From Szabonella alba (GTDB lineage: Bacteria > Pseudomonadota > Alphaproteobacteria > Rhodobacterales > Rhodobacteraceae), in contig NZ_JAESVN010000001.1 in the NCBI RefSeq assembly GCF_016765775.1, positions 868,001-932,000 of the forward strand: DNA of 64,000 nucleotides. The letters are read 5' to 3'. The translations under genes were made by a program, and so were the position numbers. The notes under the pieces were generated by a model, which did no database searches, had not been told where the DNA came from, and saw nothing but the letters and a program-made list of their open reading frames with translations. Position 1 is the first letter of the stretch. Every line of letters starts with the position of its first letter. Positions 36,951 through 46,542 of this stretch are shown here, in pieces.

Positions 36951-36980
36951 GAAAAGCCGCCCCGACCGGGGCGGCTTTTC
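36951..36980. terminator. Symmetric terminator downstream of icd
   Basis: GAAAAGCCGCCCC-GACC-GGGGCGGCTTTTC: 13-bp perfect stem with A/T runs on both sides, able to work in both directions. It lies 26 bases after the icd stop. Confidence 0.92.
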
Positions 36981-37005
36981 AGTTCAATGCCGGAGCATTC
37001 CCGCC

Positions 37006-38220
37006 TCAGCCGGCCAGTTCTTTCGACAGATATTCGTCGACCTTTTCCAGATAACCCATCGTGGTCAGCCATTTCTGGTCGGGGCCGACCAGCAGGGCCA
37101 GATCCTTGGTCATGAACCCGTCCTCGACCGCCTGCACCGTCACGCGTTCCAGCGTTTCGGCAAAGCGCAGAAGGGCCGCGTTGTCGTCCAGTTTCGCGCG
37201 ATGCTTCAGACCACCGGTCCAGGCGAAGATCGAGGCGATGGAATTGGTCGAGGTTTCCTTGCCCGCCTGATGCTGGCGGTAATGGCGCGTGACCGTGCCA
37301 TGCGCGGCCTCGGCCTCGACCGTCTGCCCGTCGGGCGTCATCAGTACGCTGGTCATCAGGCCAAGGCTGCCGAAGCCCTGCGCCACGGTGTCGGACTGCA
37401 CATCGCCGTCATAGTTCTTGCAGGCCCAGACATAGCCGCCCGACCATTTCATCGCGCTTGCCACCATGTCGTCGATCAGACGGTGTTCATAGGTGATCCC
37501 GGCCTTCTTGAAGGCATCGGCGAATTCCTCGTCAAACACCTGCTGGAACAGGTCCTTGAAGCGGCCGTCATAGGCTTTCAGGATCGTGTTCTTGGTCGAG
37601 AGGTAAACCGGCCAGCCCTTGACCAGACCGTAATTCATCGAGGCGCGTGCGAAGTCGATGATCGACTGATCAAGGTTGTACATCGCCATGGTCACACCGG
37701 CACCGGGGGCGTCGAAGACTTCCTTCTCGATCACGGTGCCATCGTCGCCCACGAATTTGATCGTCAGTTTGCCTTTGCCGGGAAAGCGGAAATCGGTGGC
37801 GCGATACTGGTCGCCAAAGGCGTGGCGGCCCACCACGATGGGCTGGGTCCAGCCCGGTACCAGACGCGGCACGTTCTTGCAGATGATCGGTTCGCGGAAG
37901 ATCACGCCGCCAAGGATGTTGCGGATCGTGCCGTTCGGGCTGCGCCACATCTGTTTCAGGCCGAATTCCTCAACCCGCTGTTCATCCGGGGTGATGGTGG
38001 CGCATTTCACGCCGACGCCATATTGCTTGATCGCATTGGCGGCATCCACGGTGATCTGGTCATCGGTGCGGTCGCGCTCCTCAATGCCCAGATCGTAATA
38101 TTTCAGGTCGATGTCGAGATAGGGCAGGATCAGCTTTTTCTTGATGAAATCCCAGATGATGCGGGTCATCTCGTCGCCGTCGAGTTCAACGACGGGGTTG
38201 GCTACCTTGATCTTGGTCAT
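37006..38220 (-). CDS. icd: NADP-dependent isocitrate dehydrogenase
   Basis: 404 residues, the homodimeric type II enzyme. Conserved blocks: [54 protein letters not shown] (substrate Ser/Asn/Arg), [22 protein letters not shown] (metal Asp residues) and [12 protein letters not shown] (NADP). It decarboxylates isocitrate to 2-oxoglutarate in the TCA cycle. Its own terminator follows. The upstream 240 bases to the toxin-immunity pair are GC-rich without clear promoter elements. Confidence 0.97.
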   Translation of the reverse strand: MTKIKVANPVVELDGDEMTRIIWDFIKKKLILPYLDIDLKYYDLGIEERDRTDDQITVDAANAIKQYGVGVKCATITPDEQRVEEFGLKQMWRSPNGTIRNILGGVIFREPIICKNVPRLVPGWTQPIVVGRHAFGDQYRATDFRFPGKGKLTIKFVGDDGTVIEKEVFDAPGAGVTMAMYNLDQSIIDFARASMNYGLVKGWPVYLSTKNTILKAYDGRFKDLFQQVFDEEFADAFKKAGITYEHRLIDDMVASAMKWSGGYVWACKNYDGDVQSDTVAQGFGSLGLMTSVLMTPDGQTVEAEAAHGTVTRHYRQHQAGKETSTNSIASIFAWTGGLKHRAKLDDNAALLRFAETLERVTVQAVEDGFMTKDLALLVGPDQKWLTTMGYLEKVDEYLSKELAG

Positions 38221-38461
38221 GGGGCCCTCTCGGTTGGGAATGGGGGATTCGTCTGGCCTGCCTTCTACCGGATCGCGGGGGCTTTGGGAAGTGCGGTATG
38301 CAAATGTATACCAAAACCCCGCAAAGCGCCGCCCCCTGGGACGGACTAGGGCAGGGGCCCGGCTCCGAGGGTGTGGAAGGCCGCGGCCCCGGCATCACTG
38401 GCCCGGCCCGGCGTTCAGGCCCGGCTTGACCAAGGGCATCGCCGGGCCGGGGCAGGGCGGG

Positions 38462-38854
38462 TTATTCGGGCCGCAGCATTTCGGCGAAATCCGACATGTC
38501 GAGGCCGATCTTCTTCGGTGCCCAGCGTTTCGGATCATCGAATTCGAATTGCAGGCGCAGCCGATACTCGGGGCGGGTCAGATGGATCAGACATTGCACG
38601 AAGGCCCCGTCGCCATTGGCGGTCATCTGCTCCTTCAGGTCGCGGAACCTGCGCACGACCTTTCCTGCCACATCGGGAACGAAGGCCCGGAAGCTGCCAT
38701 CGGCAAGATAGCGATAGCCGGTCATTTCCCGGTTGCCATCCGCAAGGGTGACGACAAATCCCAGCCCCTGCCAGTCCAGCGATTGCAGGGCGCCATCGTC
38801 GGCAAGCAATTCCCCGATTTCAGAGATCAGGGCCGCCTGTTTTTCATTGCTCAT
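38462..38854 (-). CDS. YezG/DUF600-like immunity protein
   Basis: 130 residues, acidic, no signal peptide. The layout (N-terminal helix NEKQAALISEIGELLADD, a strand pair VVTLADGNREMTGYRYLADGSFRAFVPD, a helix KVVRRFRDLKEQMTANG, and late FEFDDPKRWAPK) fits the immunity proteins that pair with YeeF-type nuclease toxins. Its ATG overlaps the stop of the large toxin by 4 bases, as expected for a toxin/immunity pair translated together. It should protect the producing cell from the C-terminal nuclease. Family assignment is by pattern and context, not by a strong motif. Confidence 0.65.
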   Translation of the reverse strand: MSNEKQAALISEIGELLADDGALQSLDWQGLGFVVTLADGNREMTGYRYLADGSFRAFVPDVAGKVVRRFRDLKEQMTANGDGAFVQCLIHLTRPEYRLRLQFEFDDPKRWAPKKIGLDMSDFAEMLRPE

Positions 38855-41800
38855 TCCTGAATTCCCGCTTCCCTGTATTCTGACATTCTGGCCTGAATAT
38901 CGGCCGATGACATCCGGTCATAGCTTTGTGCTGTATCGTTATCAAAGCTCTTGAAGGTGCTGTAGACCTCATGGCCGGTTCTCGGATCGACGATGCTGTA
39001 GGTCACGTCGACCTCGGCCGGTCTGGTGCCCGCGAAATCATCCAGCGTGATCTTCACCCTGACCTCTCCTCCAACAGCGATCCAGTCCGCCAGTTCGTTT
39101 TCCAGCTTCTTGTAGGCGCCGCGATTGAAATTCGCGTCCTGCGGGAAAAGGTTCTCAAGTCCCCGGTCAAGGCCGAAGCGGTGCCCGATCATATGGCCTG
39201 CATCGTCACCGGTCAGCCCCTGATCGCCCACGGCACGCTGTGCGGCCAGTTCCTCGGGCGAGCGTTCGGCATTGACGTGATAGCGGCGCAGCGTGGCCAC
39301 CGCCTCGACCGTCCGCCCCGAGGCATCCTTGACGAAACCGATCTCGTTCTCGCCATGACCCACGATGCTCATCGTCCGGCCCGCGCCGCCGGAGTAGGCC
39401 CGGAACGCGCCGCTGACCGGATCATATTCGAACCGCTCGATCGTGCCGTCACTGCGGCGCAGGGTCGGCTCACCCTCCACGCTGCTGACCCAGTGATGCC
39501 CCTCGGGCAGGGCGTCGCCGGTGGGCCAGCCGCGCGCCTCGGCCTGACGATGGCCCTCGCTGGGCGCGGCGATCCAACCTTCGCCCGAGAGATCGGGATC
39601 TTGCAGCCGGGCCATCTGATGGGCGGTCGCCTCGGCCAGTTCCTGCTGGCGCAACAGCAGCGCCTCGCGTTCAAGGGGCGTCATGCGCGGCCCCTCGCTG
39701 TCCAGCCTTTGCCGCAGTAGGTCGGTTTCCGCGCCGATCTTTTCGATTTCCAGCTTCGCTTCCCAGCCTTGCGTGCCGGGGGCCGGATCGGGCCTGCCGC
39801 GCAGCATGGTGGTCAGGCGCGTCATCAGGCCACCTGCCGCCTCGACCTGCCGCCCGGCATTGGAATGCAGCGCCAGCAGCACCGGATCGGACCTACCGCC
39901 GCCGGTCTCGATGCGGACATTCACAGGCATCCCGGTCGCATCAAGGTCATAGGCCGTGCGCATCTGCCCCGGGTCCAGATCGGTATGGGCCGCGACGGGG
40001 AAGGGGGATCCGAATTCCGCCTGATTACGCAGCCGCGTGAAGCTCAGCGCATCCTGCACCATCGCGCCGCCCGTCCTTGTGCTGGCGGCCCCCATTCCGG
40101 CCCAGAACGCGACGTTCAGCAGGCCCATCGCCTTGTCGCCCGCATCCATCCGGTCCCAGTTCTGCGCCATCATCAGGGCCTGATCGCCCATGGCCGCCGC
40201 ATCGGCGGTGTTGGACGCGATCTGCAGACCTGCCGTCGTGCGCGCCGTCATCTGCGTGACGCGCGCGCCGCTTTGCACCAGACCCCCGGCCCGCATCGCC
40301 GCCCCCATCGCGCCCACCGACAGCACGCCCGCGCCCGCCTCAAGCCAGTTGCCGCGCACGGATGGGTCGGTCAGATCGGTGACATCCTTGCCGCGCTGAT
40401 GGTCGTCGTAAAGGCGTGATCCCGCGCGCCCGACCTGCCAGCTTGCCGCCCCCGCGCCCGCCACAACCAGGGGCGTCGCAAGTCCGCCCGAACCGGCAAT
40501 CGCAATGACGCCGACCGTGATGCCCGCCGCCAGCGCAACACCGTCCCCGACCCGGCCCAGCCATTCGCCCAGCGTGTCGACCACGCAGGGCGTGTTCTGT
40601 GTCACCAGCCGCGCACCGGGCACCAGCGCCTCGGGATAGGTCATCTTGCCGGGGGGCAGTTCGTTCAGGTCCAGCCACTTGTCCAGACTGTCATATTTGT
40701 TGCCCATGTCATCGACAAAGCGCGGACCCTCGGGGCGCTCAAGCCGGAAGACGGTGAAGCTGGCGATGCCGAATTCGTTCGAGGTCACCACGACGGGCAG
40801 AACGGTCATCTGCGCCGGATCTCCGCCCAGTTCGGCGATCATTCCGGCAATCCTGCCGATCCGGGCATCGCCCGCGTAATAGTCATGGTCCATCCCGGCG
40901 GCCTCCCGCGCCAGACGGGCCTCGTCGGTTTCATTCTCAGGCGGCAGATTGGTGGGGGCTGCGCCCAGGGCCTGCCCGATTGTGTTGTGCAAGGCACCGG
41001 TCGGCCCGGTCGTACGGAGCGCGAACGGGTCCAGCCCGCGCGCAGTATAGCGTTCCGCAATCGGCCCGGCTGCGGCCTGTGCGGCGACCTCACTTTCCCA
41101 GCCTTCTGACAATGCTTCAGCAGTGAAATCGGGGTTGTTCGCGGCCTGTGCCAGCGCCCAGTTGCGCAATTCGGGCGGGATCGCCTCACCGAACATCATC
41201 TCACGCCCGCCGCCGGTGGCAAAGATCGCCTCCAGTTTCGCGGCGGTCGCGCCGGTCTCGTCAGCGCCCGCCACGCGCCCCATCGCGCCGGCCAGTGCTG
41301 CGCGATAGCTGCGGTCGGACAGCTCATTCTCTTTGGTGGAGAGAAAGATCGCGCCGGTCATCAGATCGGCCCGCGCAGGATCGACCGCTCCGCCATTGAC
41401 CGCATCAAGCAGCCCCTGCTGCCGCCTGCGCGAGAAAAGATCCCCGCGCCCGCCCGAGGCGATGCGCCCCAACTCCCCTTCCGCCCCGGCAAAGGCCTCG
41501 ATCACGGCGGCGGGGTCCAGATCCACTGCACGCTGCATCATCAGGGCCGCCGCATTGGCGCCTTCGGGGCTGTCGACCGTATGGCCGCCCTGCGCATGGA
41601 TGCGCGACGCCCCGGCCTGTGAGGCCGCAAAGCCCAAGGCCAGCGCCCGGCGCGCGGCAGGATCATTGCCGATGCCCTCGATCGCCTCCTGAATATTCTC
41701 GGCACTGCCCGCATGGCGCCAGATCCGCGCGGCCTCCCGCGCGAGATAGACCTTTTCGGCCTCGGTCAGCGCACCCAGTTGCGCATTGCGGCCCAGAAGC

Positions 41801-43083
41801 GCCCCGGACACATATTCGCCGCCTTCATCATCCCAAAGCTGCCATGCGTTTTCATATTCGCCGAACTCGGCCAGCCAGCCGTCGATGGTGGCCTTGCGTT
41901 CGGGCGTGACGGTCGCGGTGATCGCCTCGACCGGGTCAGTGGGCGGCTGGGGCAGAGTGGTGGCGGGGGCGGGGGCGGGGGCCGATGGCACCTCGCTTTC
42001 GGTCTTTGCCGTGGCAGGGGCAAGGGGCGGCAGGTCCAGCCCGGCCAGACGCCCTTCCAGCATCTTGATGACCTTGATCGCGCGGCCCGGATCGCTGTCC
42101 TGTTGATCGGTTGCCATCTGCCACAGACCCTGCAGGGCGGCGTGCTGCCTGGCATCCAGCACCTGCCTTGCGGCGTCCAGCATCGGGGTCAGACTGTCCA
42201 GCCGTTCGGCAAGCGGGACCGCAACAGCGGCTGCATTCGGCACCGAAACGGGTGCAGGGACGGGCGCGGCGCTGCTTTCGGGGGTTTCCTCCTGCCCCTC
42301 CTCCTCCTTTTCGCTGTCCAGGGTTTCGCCACTGGGCAGCAGCACGCGGATCTTGAAGGTCTGTCCCAGATCGGCCAGCCATTGCCGCGCCTTTTTCGGA
42401 AAGGACCGGGGCGGGGCCTCTTCGCAGCGCAGTTCGATCAGTTTTCCCGAAACGGTCATCACCCCCAGCGCGCCGCGCGGCTGCGCGCCCCCGGCCATGG
42501 CCTGACGGCGCAGCGTGTCGAGAGGTTTGCGCGGATGGGCGCGCAGCACCAGACCCTCGGGCCCCAGAAACCACGCGATATTCATCGGTCGTTTGCGCGC
42601 CTTGACGATCACCGCGACGGGATCGGTGTCATCGGCCTCTTCTTCCCCCTCCTCTGCTGCGTCAGCTTCCCCGGGTTTGGTTTTCTTGTCGTCCTTTCCG
42701 GCATCGGCCTTCCTGCCCTTGGGGGTGGTCGGTTCCTCGGCATCCTTCGCCGCTTCCGGGCCAAAGAATTCGAACCGCAGCGTCTGACCGCAGGAGGCCA
42801 GCATATCCTTGAACGCCTTTGGCACGGTCGCGGCCGGGTCTTCATCGCAGCGCAGCATCAGGCGACCGGAGTCAAAGGTCATCGCGCCGAAGGCCCCCTT
42901 GTTGCCGCCGCCCTGTTTGCGCGCGGTGGCCCAAAGCGCCGGGGCACCCCGGCGCGGGTCCGATTCGAAAACCGGCCCGTCGCGGCCGATGACGAAGGCA
43001 AAATTGACGGATCTGCTGCGGGCCTGCTGAAAGGCCGAGGCAAGGGTTTTCTGCAATTCTGCGGTATCGGGCTTGGGCGGCAT
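38851..43083 (-). CDS. Polymorphic toxin with C-terminal DNA/RNA non-specific endonuclease
   Basis: 1,410 residues from the ATG at 43083; an in-frame extension to 43380 runs into the neighbouring control region and was not used. Two tandem N-terminal modules of about 85 residues (about 22-108 and 155-245) share a pattern: AR-x-R, N-x-A, G-x-x-G-x-V, PR, GA-x-G-x-MT, RC-x-E, PK, LA-x-x-GQT. An acidic, Lys-rich linker lies between them. A long helical middle region is followed by a hydrophobic segment at about 845-880 and a helical pre-toxin region with alternating Gly/Ala. Near the C-terminus, GDDAGHMIGHRFG (His1297), then ENLFPQDANFNRGAYKKLE, is the signature of Endonuclea_NS_2 nucleases. No LXG, WXG100, PAAR, VgrG or hemagglutinin repeat is recognised, so the export route is unknown. 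The immunity gene follows. Confidence 0.8.
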   Translation of the reverse strand: MPPKPDTAELQKTLASAFQQARSRSVNFAFVIGRDGPVFESDPRRGAPALWATARKQGGGNKGAFGAMTFDSGRLMLRCDEDPAATVPKAFKDMLASCGQTLRFEFFGPEAAKDAEEPTTPKGRKADAGKDDKKTKPGEADAAEEGEEEADDTDPVAVIVKARKRPMNIAWFLGPEGLVLRAHPRKPLDTLRRQAMAGGAQPRGALGVMTVSGKLIELRCEEAPPRSFPKKARQWLADLGQTFKIRVLLPSGETLDSEKEEEGQEETPESSAAPVPAPVSVPNAAAVAVPLAERLDSLTPMLDAARQVLDARQHAALQGLWQMATDQQDSDPGRAIKVIKMLEGRLAGLDLPPLAPATAKTESEVPSAPAPAPATTLPQPPTDPVEAITATVTPERKATIDGWLAEFGEYENAWQLWDDEGGEYVSGALLGRNAQLGALTEAEKVYLAREAARIWRHAGSAENIQEAIEGIGNDPAARRALALGFAASQAGASRIHAQGGHTVDSPEGANAAALMMQRAVDLDPAAVIEAFAGAEGELGRIASGGRGDLFSRRRQQGLLDAVNGGAVDPARADLMTGAIFLSTKENELSDRSYRAALAGAMGRVAGADETGATAAKLEAIFATGGGREMMFGEAIPPELRNWALAQAANNPDFTAEALSEGWESEVAAQAAAGPIAERYTARGLDPFALRTTGPTGALHNTIGQALGAAPTNLPPENETDEARLAREAAGMDHDYYAGDARIGRIAGMIAELGGDPAQMTVLPVVVTSNEFGIASFTVFRLERPEGPRFVDDMGNKYDSLDKWLDLNELPPGKMTYPEALVPGARLVTQNTPCVVDTLGEWLGRVGDGVALAAGITVGVIAIAGSGGLATPLVVAGAGAASWQVGRAGSRLYDDHQRGKDVTDLTDPSVRGNWLEAGAGVLSVGAMGAAMRAGGLVQSGARVTQMTARTTAGLQIASNTADAAAMGDQALMMAQNWDRMDAGDKAMGLLNVAFWAGMGAASTRTGGAMVQDALSFTRLRNQAEFGSPFPVAAHTDLDPGQMRTAYDLDATGMPVNVRIETGGGRSDPVLLALHSNAGRQVEAAGGLMTRLTTMLRGRPDPAPGTQGWEAKLEIEKIGAETDLLRQRLDSEGPRMTPLEREALLLRQQELAEATAHQMARLQDPDLSGEGWIAAPSEGHRQAEARGWPTGDALPEGHHWVSSVEGEPTLRRSDGTIERFEYDPVSGAFRAYSGGAGRTMSIVGHGENEIGFVKDASGRTVEAVATLRRYHVNAERSPEELAAQRAVGDQGLTGDDAGHMIGHRFGLDRGLENLFPQDANFNRGAYKKLENELADWIAVGGEVRVKITLDDFAGTRPAEVDVTYSIVDPRTGHEVYSTFKSFDNDTAQSYDRMSSADIQARMSEYREAGIQE

Positions 43084-43339
43084 CGGCAAAGTCCTGACTG
43101 AAAATCGGGTATCGGTGAAAATCCTGACCGAAGCGTAAGGGCGGGCGGCGGCGCGGATCAAGCCCCTGCCGGGACGGATGGGCCGGTTTGCGCCACCCTG
43201 CAGGCGCGCGCGCCGGGCTCTGCAATGCCGGGCCGCGCCCGATGATTGACTTCGGCGGCACCGGTCTGCTAGCTGCCCGGAAACGGGGCCGCAGCTATCC
43301 GGCCCCGGTGCCCCGGATGGGCCGGGCGGAGGAAATGCC

Positions 43340-44080
43340 TTGGATCCGGTCAATATTCTCTGTGTGAAATGGGGCACCAAATACGGGCCGGACTATGTGA
43401 ACAAGCTGCGCTCGATGGTGCGGCGCAACATGTCGCGTCCCTATCGTTTCGTCTGTCTGACCGATGACGCGACGGGGATTGATCCCGATATCGAGATCTT
43501 CCCGCTGCCCAAGATCGGCATTCCCGAATTTGACGCGGCCACCGGCTGGACCCGTCTGCATGGCTGGCTGAAGGTCACGGTCTTTGCCGCGCCACTTTAT
43601 GATCTGACCGGGCCGACGCTGTTTCTGGATGTCGATATCGTCATCACCGGCCCGCTGGATGCGTTCTTCGATCCGCCGGGCGATTTCATCGTCATCAAGG
43701 AATGGGACAAGCGTGATGAGACCGGCAACACCTCGGTCTTCCGCTTCACCGCAGGGGCGCATGGCGCGCTGATCGCGGATCTGTCGCAATCGCTGGCCTC
43801 GGCGCAAAGCGATTACCGCAACGAACAGGAATTCGTGACCTCATGGTTCGGGCGGCAGGGCCGGATGACCTATTGGCCCAAGGGCTGGTGCGTCAGTTTC
43901 AAGCGCCATTGCATGCATCGCGGCATCATGGGGTTCTTCAAGCCCGCCCGCATTCCCGAAGGGGCGCGGGTCGTGGTGTTCCATGGCAAGCCCAATCCGC
44001 CCGACGCGATCATCGGACGCAGCGGGAAATGGTATCGCCGCGTGCTGCCGGTCGACTGGGTGCGGGAGCTTTGGCAGTGA
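43340..44080 (+). CDS. Glycosyltransferase with GT-A-type DxD motif, LPS core
   Basis: 246 residues. The start is a TTG at 43340, 7 bases after GGAGGA; the frame has no suitable ATG. The N-terminal NILCVKWGTKYGPDYVNKLR and the central TLFLDVDIVITGPLD (DxD metal site) fit a GT-A fold, with a C-terminal block KRHCMHRGIMGFFKPARIP. No signal peptide. It is first of an LPS core cluster, 41 bases before the Kdo kinase gene. The sugar donor is unknown. Confidence 0.7.
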   Translation: MDPVNILCVKWGTKYGPDYVNKLRSMVRRNMSRPYRFVCLTDDATGIDPDIEIFPLPKIGIPEFDAATGWTRLHGWLKVTVFAAPLYDLTGPTLFLDVDIVITGPLDAFFDPPGDFIVIKEWDKRDETGNTSVFRFTAGAHGALIADLSQSLASAQSDYRNEQEFVTSWFGRQGRMTYWPKGWCVSFKRHCMHRGIMGFFKPARIPEGARVVVFHGKPNPPDAIIGRSGKWYRRVLPVDWVRELWQ

Positions 44081-44120
44081 CGGGCGGGGTCCGGATCGGC
44101 GCGGCGGAGCGCGGTTGCCG

Positions 44121-44843
44121 GTGAGGCTGGGCAAGACCACACATGGCGGCGCGGTCCTCTGGTATGACGCGGATCTGCTGGACGGAATGGACCGGGGCCT
44201 GTTCGACCCTGTTCATCTGCGCCGCACAGGCGCGCTGCTGGGCCAGTCGCAGGGGCGCAATGCAGCCTATTTCCTGCGCCATGCGGGGCTTGAGCTGGTG
44301 CTGCGGCATTTCTGGCGCGGCGGGCTGGTGGGGCGCATCAACCCTGATCTGTTTCTGCGGGTTCCGGTCGCGCGCAGCCGGGCGATGCGGGAATTCCTGT
44401 TGCTGGACTGGATGCGGGAGCAAGGACTTTCCGTGCCGCGCCCGGTAGCCGCAGGGTTCAGCCCCGCCGGCCCCTTCTACCGCGCCGATATCCTGACCGA
44501 ACGCATCCCCGACAGCCGCACCATGGCCGATTGCCTGTCCGAGGCCCCGCTGCCGCCCGAAATCTGGGGGGCCGTTGGCGATATGGTTGGACGGATGCAC
44601 CGGCTGGGCGTGCATCATTCCGACCTCAACTGCCGCAACATCCTGCTGACGGGGGATGGCGCGGTCTGGCTGATCGACTTCGACAAATGCGACCGGCGCG
44701 CGCCCGGTGACTGGGTAGCGGCGAACCTTGCCCGCCTGAAACGGTCCTTCGAGAAGGAAAAGCGCAAAGTGCCGGGGCTGCATTGGGATGATGCCGTCTG
44801 GCAGGCCCTGTGCGAGGGCCATGCCAAGGCATTGGCGGATTGA
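44121..44843 (+). CDS. kdkA: 3-deoxy-D-manno-octulosonic acid kinase
   Basis: 240 residues from the GTG at 44121. Protein-kinase-like core of the KdkA/WaaP group: GGLVGRINPDLFLRVPV, the catalytic loop HHSDLNCRNILL and the metal loop IDFDKCDRR. It phosphorylates the Kdo of lipopolysaccharide at the inner membrane. It lies between two glycosyltransferase genes and is co-directional with waaA, which makes the Kdo substrate. Family is clear; Kdo versus heptose as acceptor is inferred from the neighbouring waaA. Confidence 0.85.
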   Translation: MRLGKTTHGGAVLWYDADLLDGMDRGLFDPVHLRRTGALLGQSQGRNAAYFLRHAGLELVLRHFWRGGLVGRINPDLFLRVPVARSRAMREFLLLDWMREQGLSVPRPVAAGFSPAGPFYRADILTERIPDSRTMADCLSEAPLPPEIWGAVGDMVGRMHRLGVHHSDLNCRNILLTGDGAVWLIDFDKCDRRAPGDWVAANLARLKRSFEKEKRKVPGLHWDDAVWQALCEGHAKALAD

Positions 44844-44931
44844 GGCCGGGACGGATCGGGGGGATTGTTCTTGCGCCCCGTGCCGGGGTATCAGGCGGCA
44901 GAACCCTGCGCGCGATGGATGCAGCCGGATC

Positions 44932-45717
44932 ATGATGAAGAGCGTTGCAAGCCTGTGGATCGGCAGCCGCCTTGGACCAATTGAACGTGCCTCGATCCGC
45001 TCGTTCCAGCGTCAGGGGCATGAGTTTACACTTTACACCTATGAACCTTTGGAAAACTGCCCGGCTGGTGTGGTGTTGCGTGATGCGCGTGAGGTGTTGG
45101 ATTTGGGCCGAATTGTGACGCATCACCGAACTCGAAGTCCAGCCTTGCATTCTGACTTGTTCCGATATGCGATGGTCGCAAAAACAGATTTCGTCTGGGT
45201 CGATCTGGATATCGTGGCACTGCGTCCCTTCGATTTTACCAGTGATTACATCTTTGGTTATGAAAGCTTCGATTCTGTCGGCTGTGCGGTGCTGAAGCTC
45301 CCAAAGGAATCACTAGCCCTGAAGGCACTGTCTGCATTTTCCTCGGACACCCGGGGACTTCCGCCGCGTCTTACGGAGTTCCAGCGGGTCCGGTATTTCT
45401 TCAAAAATATCCTCTATCGAGGGTTGCCGATCGAAAGATGGCCATGGGGGTCGATCGGTCCAAGTCTTTTCACCGCTGAACTGCACCGCAGCAATGAAAT
45501 CCAGCGGGCGCTTCCGCTGCACTGCTTTTACCCGGTTCCCATGTCTGAAATTCCGCAGTTTTCCGACCCTGACGGGTATCGAAGAAGCGATGCCCCGGAA
45601 GGTGCCTATGCCGTGCATCTCTGGGGTAGCCATCTTTCGCGCCATGTCGCAGAGCGTTATGCTGGGGTCTTTCCCGCCGACAGTTTCGTGAACAGGGTCT
45701 GCAATGACGATTGGTGA
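44932..45717 (+). CDS. Glycosyltransferase, capsule/LPS type, lower GC
   Basis: 261 residues from the ATG at 44932 (a second ATG is three bases later). Central DFVWVDLDIVALRPFDF has the DxD site of sugar-nucleotide-using GT-A enzymes, similar to the galactosyl/capsule transferase group. Base use is clearly less GC-rich than its neighbours, a sign of horizontal origin. Its last 14 bases overlap the next gene. Confidence 0.68.
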   Translation: MMKSVASLWIGSRLGPIERASIRSFQRQGHEFTLYTYEPLENCPAGVVLRDAREVLDLGRIVTHHRTRSPALHSDLFRYAMVAKTDFVWVDLDIVALRPFDFTSDYIFGYESFDSVGCAVLKLPKESLALKALSAFSSDTRGLPPRLTEFQRVRYFFKNILYRGLPIERWPWGSIGPSLFTAELHRSNEIQRALPLHCFYPVPMSEIPQFSDPDGYRRSDAPEGAYAVHLWGSHLSRHVAERYAGVFPADSFVNRVCNDDW

Positions 45718-46468
45718 CATTCCGGTCTATTACATCAACCTCGACAGCAGCACGGATCGGCGCGCCGCGATCGAGGCAGAGATCAGGGCTGCAGGGATCA
45801 CGGATGCGATCCGGGTTCCGGCCTTCGACGGGCGCGGGCTGGATCTGTCGCGCGTTGCCGATTGCGACACCGAAAAGGCGCATCGCTTTCTGGGCCGTCC
45901 GCTGCGGGGGGCCGAATATGGCTGCTATCGCAGTCATCTGGACTGTATCGAGCGGTTTCTGGCCACCGACAGCCCCTATGGTATCGTGCTGGAGGATGAT
46001 GCCGAGCTGACCACAGAATTTCAGGAGGTGACGGCTGCGGCCATCGGCCTGCTGGAACGCCGCAACCAGCCATGGGATCTTGTGCATCTGGGGCCGGGCC
46101 GGATGAAGATCCATTCGCGGATCGACGCGCTGGTGGCCGGGCATGACCTACGCAAGGCGCATTACTTTCCGATGATGACCACAGCGCTTTTGTGGTCGCG
46201 CCCAGGCGCGCAGAACATTCTTGACCATCACCGCAGGGTGACAATGCCGGTCGATACCCAGTTCCGTGAGATCATGGTGAAACGCGGTACCGGCTATGCG
46301 ATCTGGCCGCCTTTGGCGCGTCAGACCGGGGCGACCAGCGATATCGACGGCGACGGGGCGACGCGCAAGGCGCATGGGCGCAGCTGGTATTACGGGCTGG
46401 CCAAGCAGGAACGGCTCTGGCGCAACAAAGTCATCGCCTATGGGCGCAAGCTTGCCCATCGGGCGTGA
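45704..46468 (+). CDS. Glycosyltransferase family 25 (LPS)
   Basis: 254 residues. The opening PVYYINLDSSTDRRA and then EYGCYRSHLDCIERFLA and YGIVLEDDAEL are the GT25 signature; the GT25 enzymes transfer galactose or related sugars in LPS outer core synthesis. It overlaps the previous gene by 14 bases, so the two are probably translated together. GC content returns to the background level. Confidence 0.85.
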   Translation: MTIGDIPVYYINLDSSTDRRAAIEAEIRAAGITDAIRVPAFDGRGLDLSRVADCDTEKAHRFLGRPLRGAEYGCYRSHLDCIERFLATDSPYGIVLEDDAELTTEFQEVTAAAIGLLERRNQPWDLVHLGPGRMKIHSRIDALVAGHDLRKAHYFPMMTTALLWSRPGAQNILDHHRRVTMPVDTQFREIMVKRGTGYAIWPPLARQTGATSDIDGDGATRKAHGRSWYYGLAKQERLWRNKVIAYGRKLAHRA

Positions 46469-46542
46469 GGGCGCGCGGCGGGGCAGAGCGGGCGGGCACG
46501 CGCTCGCCACTGCCGTCCGGTGCCTTGGGCCGGGGTGACGGT

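Noticed and set aside
36813-37115. Short plus-strand ORF in the gap before icd
   Set aside because: It runs over the symmetric icd terminator and into the icd coding region, with no conserved features.
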